Origin: Deltaproteobacteria bacterium
Lineage (GTDB): Bacteria > Bdellovibrionota > JACOXK01 > 2-02-FULL-40-11
DNA length: 11,501 bases
Assembly: GCA_016193165.1 (NCBI GenBank)
Contig: JACPST010000190.1
Span: 1-11,501, forward strand
Direction of reading: 5' to 3'
Both the position numbers and the translations under genes were made by a program. Of this stretch, positions 6,309 to 11,501 are shown one piece after another. Numbering within the stretch: position 1 is the stretch's first letter; every line of letters begins with the position of its first letter. The notes beneath the pieces were generated by a model. The model made no database searches, had not been told where the DNA came from, and worked only from the letters and a program-made list of their open reading frames with translations.

Positions 6309-7232
6309 ATGAAGATTTACTCATCTTCTTCTCGCGTCAAAAACCACCATTCCCCTGTCGTTGCCATTGGAAATTTTGATGGCGTGCATTTGGGGCATAA
6401 AAAAATTTTTAAAGAGGTGATTCACAAAGCCAAAAAAATCAGAGGAACTTCTGTTGTCTATACCCTTTATCCTCCCCCTTCTCGAGTTCTCCATCCAAAA
6501 ACGGCTGCTCCCCAAATGAATACTTTGGAAGAACGCCTAACCCTCATTCAAAATCAGGGCATCGATATTACAGTGGTTGAAAAGTTTGATCGGACATTTT
6601 CACAAAAAACAGCTGAACAATTTTTTCAAGAAATTGTTGTACAGAATTTAAAAACTAAAATTTTATACGTAGGCTATAATTTCTTTTTTGGAAAAGGCCG
6701 GGAAGGGAATACGGAAATTTTAAAAAAGTTTTGCAAAGAGGCCCCTATTGAACTTCACATTGCCAAGCCGTTTAAAATCAAAGGAGAAGTCGTCAGCTCT
6801 TCTAAAATCCGCTCTTTTATTCAGAAAGGAAATGTTCAAAAAGCAACTGGGTTTTTAGGCCGCCCTTATTTTCTTCAGGGAAAAGTCACGCGAGGCGTTG
6901 GAAGAGGAAAGCGCTTAGGTATCCCCACGGCCAACCTTCAAACCAAAGCAGAGCTCATTCCCAAAGAGGGCGTTTATGTCACCCTGGCTCAATACCAAAA
7001 TACTCTCTATCCGAGCGTGACCAATATTGGCCATGCTCCTACGTTTGCGGAAAAAACTCCATTTACGATTGAAATTCATATTCTAGACTTTCACAAAGAC
7101 CTTTATGGAAAATCTTTGTTCATCCACTTCTTAAAGTGGTTGAGACCTACACAAAAATTCAGTTCACCTGAAGCACTGCTAAAGCAAATTAAAAAAGATA
7201 TAGAACGATCCAAGATGTATTTTCGAACCTAA
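6309..7232 (+). CDS. ribF: Bifunctional riboflavin kinase / FAD synthetase RibF
   Basis: RibF phosphorylates riboflavin to FMN and adenylates FMN to FAD in the cytoplasm. From ATG at 6309 it has 307 residues, the family's usual size. The N-terminal nucleotidyltransferase domain shows G21-N-F-D-G-V-H-L-G-H30, then VGYNFFFGKGREGN and the SSSKIR segment. The C-terminal kinase domain shows the GxGK...PTAN motif at 200-209 and the YPSVTNIGHAPTF strand, and ends with IERSKMYF. The frame is open back to an ATG at 6243 (22 extra residues), but that ATG overlaps the start codon of the divergent TPR gene and adds a charged leader not seen in RibF. An in-frame ATG at 6267 is also possible. I prefer 6309, where the family N-terminus begins. 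The gene is probably expressed on its own, upstream of the pil genes, with no clear terminator after it. Confidence 0.95.
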   Translation: MKIYSSSSRVKNHHSPVVAIGNFDGVHLGHKKIFKEVIHKAKKIRGTSVVYTLYPPPSRVLHPKTAAPQMNTLEERLTLIQNQGIDITVVEKFDRTFSQKTAEQFFQEIVVQNLKTKILYVGYNFFFGKGREGNTEILKKFCKEAPIELHIAKPFKIKGEVVSSSKIRSFIQKGNVQKATGFLGRPYFLQGKVTRGVGRGKRLGIPTANLQTKAELIPKEGVYVTLAQYQNTLYPSVTNIGHAPTFAEKTPFTIEIHILDFHKDLYGKSLFIHFLKWLRPTQKFSSPEALLKQIKKDIERSKMYFRT

Positions 7233-7279
7233 TTCCAGAAAAAACAATTTTGGGCACTTTTTTGATTTGAGCGGCACAT

Positions 7280-7308
7280 TTGACAAAAAGTGTCACTGCG
7301 GTTAGCAT
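7280..7308 (+). promoter_or_regulatory. Sigma70-type promoter of pilS-pilR-pilD
   Basis: The 163-bp gap after ribF holds a consensus TTGACA (7280-7285), a 17-bp spacer and TAGCAT (7303-7308). The predicted start is near 7315, leaving a leader of about 80 bases before pilS. A 5-bp dyad (TGACA 7281-7285, TGTCA 7291-7295) overlaps the -35. TGCGGTT (7297-7303) is repeated inverted as AACCGCA (7361-7367). The rest of the gap shows no recognisable riboswitch or gene. Confidence 0.65.
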
Positions 7309-7395
7309 TTTAAGTAAGTGGTCATGGAACGTACGTAGCAAAAGAAAAGACTAGCTTTAGAACCGCATTAAAATAACAAGTAAAAACAGGTAGTT

Positions 7396-9045
7396 ATGGG
7401 ATTTACACCATTCAAGAGGGGGGGCTTGTTAGAACTCCCCACCATTCAAGCAAAAGAAAACACCCTTTGGTTTATGTTCCTAAGGAGCGTAGTAACGACT
7501 TTTCTTTTGATCATGACTTTGATTTATCAAATCAAAGATAGCCACATCATCGAACCTCAAGATTTATTCCCCATTTATTCTCTCCTAGGATTTACCTACT
7601 TGATCACGATTGTCTGCGCGCTTTTAATCCCCAAGGTCAAAAATGTAAACACATTCATTCAGTTTCAAATTATTTATGATGTTTTATTTACGACTTCCCT
7701 CATCTATATTTCTGGAACCCAAGAAGCCATTTTTACATTTCTCTACCTTTTTACGATTGCTTTCTCTTCCATTCTTTTCTTGCGCACCGGAGCTCTCTAT
7801 ACCGCGGCATTCGCGAGTATTTGTTTTAGTACGCTCCTCATTCTAGATCCCATTGAGCATCGGGAAAAACATTTGATGACACTCTTTTTCAATAACATCG
7901 CGTTCTTTTTGGTTGCTATTTTAAGCGGCTACCTCTCACAGCAATTTCGAGAATTTAAAACGAAACTCAAAGAAGAAGAAGCGAATGTCAAAGAACTGGA
8001 AGATTTGAATAAAATCATCATTAACAACATGACCAGCGGCCTTCTCACGTCAGATCTTCAAAATAACATTATTTATTTTAACCAAGCCGCGGAAAAAATT
8101 ACGGGCATTTCTTTTTCAGATGCTTATAAAAAAAATGTATTTGATCTCTTTCCAGACTTAAAACGCCACTGGATCCAGACAGCCACGTCTCAAAGCAAAA
8201 AAGAAATGCCCATTCGAAAAATTTTTTATTTTAAAAAATTACCCTCTCAAGAGCTGACTTTAGGATTTAGCCTTTCAGCTCTTAAAGATGCGCAAAATCA
8301 AAAATGCGGGAATATTTTAATTTTTGAAGACCTCACCAAAATCATGGAGATGGAACAACATCTTCAGCGCACAGATAAGCTTGCTGCCGTTGGAAAATTA
8401 GCTGCCGGCATCGCACATGAAATCCGAAATCCTTTGGCTTCCGTCAGCGGCTCTATTGAAATGCTGAGCCGGGAGCTCCATGTCCAGGATGAAAATAAAA
8501 AACTTATGAATATTATTCTCAAAGAAACAGATCGGCTCAATCACCTGGTCAATGAATTCTTGGATTATGTGAGGCCCACAGACCGCAAGCGGGAATCTTT
8601 TAAAATCATTCCCGCCATTGAAGAAACCCTTATGGCTTTTTCTATGAATAAATCAGCCATGAAAAATGTTGAGCTTCAATTTTCGCCTCAAAATAAAAAT
8701 AGCCAAATCAAAGGGGATAAAGAAAAAATAAAACAAGTTTTTTGGAATCTCCTCTTAAATGCGGTTCAGGCCATGCCAGAGGGTGGAAAAGTTTCTGTTC
8801 GAACTTTTCAAGAAGAAGATCAGCTTAAAATTGAAATCCAAGATACAGGGCAAGGCATTCCAGAAGAAGATATTAAAAAAATATTTGATCCCTTTTTCAC
8901 GACAAAGCCTAAGGGCACAGGCTTGGGACTTTCGCTTGTACATAAGATCATTGAAATTCATCAGGGACGAATTTTTGTAAATTCTAAAGTGGGAGAAGGA
9001 ACAACATTCACGCTTTTGTTACCTTTGGAAGAAGGAAATACCTAA
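7396..9045 (+). CDS. pilS: PilS-type membrane sensor histidine kinase
   Basis: This is a 549-residue sensor kinase. Six membrane spans (about 25-46, 57-78, 88-107, 110-129, 132-151 and 160-181) have short loops, the topology of PilS. A coiled linker leads to a PAS domain (about 205-320, beginning NKIIINNMTSGLLTSD). The HisKA domain carries the phospho-accepting H341 in GIAHEIRNPL. In the ATPase domain N455 is the N-box, D483-T-G-Q-G487 the G1 box, DPFFTTKPKG the F region and G507-T-G-L-G-L-S513 the G2 box. All catalytic motifs are intact. A modest AGG Shine-Dalgarno (7388-7390) precedes the ATG. The gene is 18 bp upstream of pilR. In model species PilS senses pilin levels in the membrane and phosphorylates PilR. 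Other NtrB-like kinases are similar, so the name rests on topology plus the pilR and pilD neighbours. Confidence 0.88.
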   Translation: MGFTPFKRGGLLELPTIQAKENTLWFMFLRSVVTTFLLIMTLIYQIKDSHIIEPQDLFPIYSLLGFTYLITIVCALLIPKVKNVNTFIQFQIIYDVLFTTSLIYISGTQEAIFTFLYLFTIAFSSILFLRTGALYTAAFASICFSTLLILDPIEHREKHLMTLFFNNIAFFLVAILSGYLSQQFREFKTKLKEEEANVKELEDLNKIIINNMTSGLLTSDLQNNIIYFNQAAEKITGISFSDAYKKNVFDLFPDLKRHWIQTATSQSKKEMPIRKIFYFKKLPSQELTLGFSLSALKDAQNQKCGNILIFEDLTKIMEMEQHLQRTDKLAAVGKLAAGIAHEIRNPLASVSGSIEMLSRELHVQDENKKLMNIILKETDRLNHLVNEFLDYVRPTDRKRESFKIIPAIEETLMAFSMNKSAMKNVELQFSPQNKNSQIKGDKEKIKQVFWNLLLNAVQAMPEGGKVSVRTFQEEDQLKIEIQDTGQGIPEEDIKKIFDPFFTTKPKGTGLGLSLVHKIIEIHQGRIFVNSKVGEGTTFTLLLPLEEGNT

Positions 9046-9063
9046 TAAAGAAGGAGGAAAACC

Positions 9064-10452
9064 ATGGAAGAAGTAAAACCTAAAATTCTCGTTGTGGACG
9101 ATGAGGAAAGTCTTCGGGAATTTTTAGAAATCATGCTTAAACGCGAGGGTTACGATATCACTACCGCTGAAAACGGAGAGGTGGCCGTAAAGCATTTAGC
9201 CAAGAAGAGCTATGATGTGGTTATCACGGATCTTCAAATGCCAAAAATTCATGGAATGCAGGTTTTAGCCAAAGCCAAAGAAAGTGATTCAGAGATGGTG
9301 GTCATTGTGATCACTGCTTTTGGTTCCACAGAATCCGCGGTCGAAGCCATGAAGCTTGGAGCCTATGATTACATCACAAAACCTTTCAAAATTGATGAGA
9401 TTAAACTCGTCATTAAAAAGGCTTTGGAAAGACGCATCCTAAGTCGGGAGAACGTCCTCTTAAAGAAGGAATTGGGCAAGCAGTATAATTTTGGAAATCT
9501 CATCGGCAGTGCTCCCTCTATGCTTAAAATCTATGATCTCATTGGCCGCGTCTGTGAGACCAAAACCAATGTTCTCATTACCGGAGAAAGTGGAACTGGA
9601 AAAGAGCTTGTGGCTAAAGCTGTTCACTATAACGGCCCTTTAAAAGATAAGCCTTTTGTCACGGTGAACTGTGGCGCCATTCCAGAAAATCTGATTGAAA
9701 GTGAACTTTTTGGCCACAAAAAAGGCTCATTTACCGGAGCGATTGCCGATAAAATGGGGTTATTTGAAGTGGCCAATGGAGGAACGATCTTTCTAGATGA
9801 AATTGGAGATATTCCGCTTCAAACCCAAGTGAAACTTCTGCGCGTCCTTCAAGAAAAAACCTTTAAAAGGGTGGGAAGCACGGACGATATTACAGTAAAT
9901 GTTCGCATTATCGCCGCAACAAATAAAGACGTCATGCAGGAAATCGGGCAAGGAAGATTTAGGGAGGATCTCTATTACAGGTTGAACGTCATTCATATTC
10001 AGCTCCCACCTCTTCGAGAACGAAAAGAAGATGTCACACTCTTGGCCCAGCATTTTCTGGAAAAATATAATAAGCATCTCGACAAAGATATTAAAAAAAT
10101 ATCGAAGGAAGCCATGGATGCTCTGATCAGCTACGATTATCCTGGCAATGTGCGGGAGCTTGAGAATATCATAGAGCGAACGGTTTCTTTAGAAAGAGGA
10201 GCAGCCATTTTGCCCGAAAGTTTACCCCCCGTTATCTTTCATCCAGCCGCTGGGATTGCCAGACGAGGAGGCTCGGAACAAATGGTTACGATGGATGGGG
10301 TAAATCTCGAAGAAATTGTTGGAAATCTCGAGAAAGAATTGATTGAAAAAGCTCTAAAAAAAGCAGGGGGAGTTAAAAAGAAAGCCGCAAAACTTTTAGG
10401 GATTAGTTTTCGCTCCATGAGATATCGTCTTGAAAAATATGGAATGGATTAA
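9064..10452 (+). CDS. pilR: PilR-type sigma54-dependent response regulator
   Basis: This is a 462-residue NtrC-family activator in three parts. The receiver domain (1-120) has the acidic pocket D12-D13, phospho-acceptor D56, T84 and K106. The AAA+ domain (about 144-370) has Walker A G174-ESGTGKE181, the sigma54-contacting loop G221-S-F-T-G-A226 and Walker B with D245-E246. The Fis-type helix-turn-helix at the C-terminus ends in [12 protein letters not shown], closely like PilR. The Ser in GSFTGA is usual for PilR. Phosphorylated PilR would hydrolyse ATP to open sigma54 promoters, typically of pilin genes. A strong Shine-Dalgarno AAGGAGG (9051-9057) lies 6 bases before the ATG. The gene's last 14 bases overlap pilD. 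Confidence 0.93.
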   Translation: MEEVKPKILVVDDEESLREFLEIMLKREGYDITTAENGEVAVKHLAKKSYDVVITDLQMPKIHGMQVLAKAKESDSEMVVIVITAFGSTESAVEAMKLGAYDYITKPFKIDEIKLVIKKALERRILSRENVLLKKELGKQYNFGNLIGSAPSMLKIYDLIGRVCETKTNVLITGESGTGKELVAKAVHYNGPLKDKPFVTVNCGAIPENLIESELFGHKKGSFTGAIADKMGLFEVANGGTIFLDEIGDIPLQTQVKLLRVLQEKTFKRVGSTDDITVNVRIIAATNKDVMQEIGQGRFREDLYYRLNVIHIQLPPLRERKEDVTLLAQHFLEKYNKHLDKDIKKISKEAMDALISYDYPGNVRELENIIERTVSLERGAAILPESLPPVIFHPAAGIARRGGSEQMVTMDGVNLEEIVGNLEKELIEKALKKAGGVKKKAAKLLGISFRSMRYRLEKYGMD

Positions 10453-11200
10453 TCTTTTCACCTTTGGTCTTGGAGCTCTGGTTGGAAGCTTTTTAAATGT
10501 ATGCATCACAAGGCTTCCCAAAGAAGAATCTATTTTGTGGCCCAGATCCCACTGCGATCACTGCCAAAAAAAACTAGCATGGTATGATCTCATTCCTCTT
10601 TTAAGCACTGTGCTCTTACGAGGACGCTGCCGCTTTTGCCAAAAGAAAATATCCATTGAATATTTTATCGTAGAACTGGTTACGGCTTTTTTGGCAGTTT
10701 GGACATTGGATCAATTTGGATTTCGACCGCAAGGATTTGCATACTTTCTCTTTGTCGCTTCCCTCATTGTCATCACTGTCATTGATATTCATCATCGCAT
10801 TATTCCAGATGTGATCAGCCTAGGGGGAATACTTCTAGGATTTTTGCTTTCTCTTCACTTTCTTGAAATTGACTATCTCGAATCTCTGATTGGAATTCTT
10901 GCGGGAGGAGGGTTTTTACTCTTCCTCGCTTGGATATATTTTAAATTTACCCGGCGGGAAGGCATGGGCGGAGGAGATATTAAACTTGCGGCGATGATTG
11001 GGGCTTTTCTCGGCTATAAGTCTATTCTCTTAGTTTTATTTTTGAGTTCAATCTTAGGATCTTTTTGGGGACTTTTTATGGTTCTTCTTAAAAAAGAAAG
11101 TTTACAAGCGGCTCTGCCCTTTGGACCTTTCTTGGCCGGGGCCGCGCTGATCACGCTCTTTTATGGAGATCTACTTCTCTATCTCCTACTTGGTGTCTGA
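10439..11200 (+). CDS. pilD: Type IV prepilin peptidase / N-methyltransferase PilD
   Basis: This is a 253-residue polytopic inner-membrane aspartyl protease that removes the type III signal of prepilins and N-methylates the new N-terminus. The N-terminal GALVGSFLNVCITRLP segment is diagnostic. A cytoplasmic loop holds two CxxC pairs (C39/C42, C64/C67). Catalytic aspartates are D116 (VID116IHHRIIPD) and D180 in the GGGD180IK motif. Several membrane spans follow to the end. The start is ATG at 10439, inside the 3' end of pilR (14-bp overlap, coupled translation). A TTG at 10430 would add three residues. No separate promoter is seen. The last residues (L-G-V) and the TGA stop lie within the hairpin repeat at 11190-11232, so the C-terminus may have been set by that element. 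Confidence 0.95.
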   Translation: MEWINLFTFGLGALVGSFLNVCITRLPKEESILWPRSHCDHCQKKLAWYDLIPLLSTVLLRGRCRFCQKKISIEYFIVELVTAFLAVWTLDQFGFRPQGFAYFLFVASLIVITVIDIHHRIIPDVISLGGILLGFLLSLHFLEIDYLESLIGILAGGGFLLFLAWIYFKFTRREGMGGGDIKLAAMIGAFLGYKSILLVLFLSSILGSFWGLFMVLLKKESLQAALPFGPFLAGAALITLFYGDLLLYLLLGV

Positions 11201-11239
11201 CACCAAAGTGTCAGACACCAAAGTGGCAGACATTTTTTT
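11190..11239 (+). terminator. Perfect 14-bp hairpin plus T-run at the end of pilD
   Basis: TTGGTGTCTGACAC (11190-11203) and its exact reverse complement (11208-11221) enclose a CAAA loop. T7 (11233-11239) follows 11 bases later. An alternative, imperfect hairpin (11209-11218 with 11223-11232, 8 of 10 pairs, again a CAAA loop) abuts the T-run directly and competes with the first. The element should end the pilS-pilR-pilD transcript. On the minus strand no T-run follows, so it is not a clear terminator for the isomerase gene. The pilD TGA (11198-11200) lies in the left arm, and the isomerase TAA lies at the end of the T-run. Confidence 0.7.
11199..11232. repeat. 15-bp tandem repeat, two copies plus a partial third
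   Basis: GACACCAAAGTGTCA (11199-11213) is followed at once by GACACCAAAGTGGCA (11214-11228; one T-to-G change) and then GACA (11229-11232). Each unit is itself a near-palindrome, which is why the array can fold in more than one way. Its look is that of a REP-like or terminator-type dispersed element, but no second locus is present in this window. Confidence 0.75.
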
Positions 11240-11501
11240 AATCAGTTAGGAGATTTTCGTTAATCGTAATTTTGGCGTTCTTCTTAAGACCGGCGAAAAA
11301 TCCTTCATAGATTTCTTTTTGTTTTTGAGATTTCACTTGATTTTGAAGGCGTCGTTTGTCCGCGCTTTTGAAATCTCGAACACCTGTAAGCTTAATGATA
11401 TGAAATCCATACTTGGTACGAACCAAATCGCTAAGATCGCCTGCCTTTTTAAGGCTAAAGGCTACTTCTGAAAATTCAGGAACCATGCTATCCCGCGTAA
11501 A
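11238..11501 (-). CDS. Parvulin-type peptidyl-prolyl isomerase (SurA/PrsA-like), C-terminal part
   Basis: The last 87 residues are visible; the frame stays open to the right edge, so the true start is outside. The sequence FTRDSMVPEFSEVAFSLKKAGDLSDLVRTKYGFHIIKL is the characteristic second half of a rotamase (parvulin) domain: the MVPEFxxxAF helix, then GxLSxxVxTxYGFHIIKL. A basic helix (about 30 residues) and a short tail ending NENLLTD follow. Such enzymes are periplasmic or lipoprotein foldases that help outer-membrane proteins fold. Whether this is SurA, PpiD or a PrsA-like lipoprotein depends on the missing N-terminus. An internal ATG at 11486 lies inside the domain and is not the start. 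The gene converges on pilD with 37 bp between stop codons. Confidence 0.88.
   Translation of the reverse strand, partial: FTRDSMVPEFSEVAFSLKKAGDLSDLVRTKYGFHIIKLTGVRDFKSADKRRLQNQVKSQKQKEIYEGFFAGLKKNAKITINENLLTD

Noticed and set aside
6660..6710. Asn in VGYNFFFG of RibF in place of the common Asp
   Set aside because: Asn occurs at this position in other RibF proteins, so it is not a sign of inactivity.
7233..7268. Terminator directly after ribF
   Set aside because: The CCAGAAAA/TTTTGG pairing is imperfect and AT-only in its core, and the T6 run is offset, so it is not convincing.
7250..7290. GGCAC-containing stretches before pilS as a possible sigma54 promoter
   Set aside because: GGCAC occurs at two places but the required GC dinucleotide 10 bases after GG is absent in both; the TTGACA-17-TAGCAT promoter is far better.
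7315..7395. Possible riboswitch (for example c-di-GMP type) in the pilS leader
   Set aside because: The roughly 80-base leader lacks the conserved c-di-GMP aptamer blocks and has no convincing compact multi-stem fold by eye.
9724..9741. GSFTGA instead of GAFTGA in PilR as a possible loss of sigma54 contact
   Set aside because: Ser at this position is the normal form in PilR proteins; Walker A and B residues are intact.

Overview
The window comes from a Gram-negative (diderm) bacterium of low GC content. It encodes two signal-peptide proteins that look like outer-membrane beta-barrels, an OM-type lipoprotein, a SurA/parvulin-type isomerase and a PilS/PilR pair. Domain types and gene order (ribF, then pilS-pilR-pilD) recall delta-proteobacteria-like or related uncultured lineages, but no marker here fixes the taxonomy. 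No mobile element, RNA gene or CRISPR array was seen. Coding density is high.

Region 1 (1-2412, minus strand) is the start of a division and cell-wall (dcw) cluster: rsmH, ftsL, ftsI. ftsI runs off the left edge. The genes overlap or nearly touch. The usual first gene, mraZ, is not in front of rsmH.

Region 2 (2495-6244) is an envelope block inserted where mraZ would be expected. On the minus strand an outer-membrane beta-barrel gene precedes a gene for an exported FecR-domain protein. A DUF1207-type outer-membrane protein is transcribed divergently from them on the plus strand. It converges on a TPR lipoprotein gene across a compact shared hairpin.

Region 3 (6309-11200, plus strand) holds ribF (FMN/FAD synthesis), a 163-bp gap with a good sigma70-type promoter, then pilS, pilR and pilD in close array. 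PilS/PilR is the two-component system that normally drives sigma54-dependent pilin transcription. PilD cleaves and methylates prepilins. No pilin gene is in view, so the targets lie elsewhere.

Region 4 (11190-11501): pilD converges on a parvulin-type peptidyl-prolyl isomerase gene truncated by the right edge. A 15-bp tandem repeat that folds into a perfect 14-bp hairpin lies between them, supplies the end of pilD and is followed by a T-run.

The most interesting signals are regulatory. Several genes that head transcription units (rsmH, the DUF1207 gene, the TPR lipoprotein gene, ribF) lack a Shine-Dalgarno sequence and have -10-like hexamers just before the start codon, which suggests leaderless mRNAs. 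Two convergent gene pairs place their stop codons inside inverted-repeat/terminator elements. No clear novel defence or metabolic system was found; the FecR/beta-barrel pair without a sigma factor is the least explained gene set.
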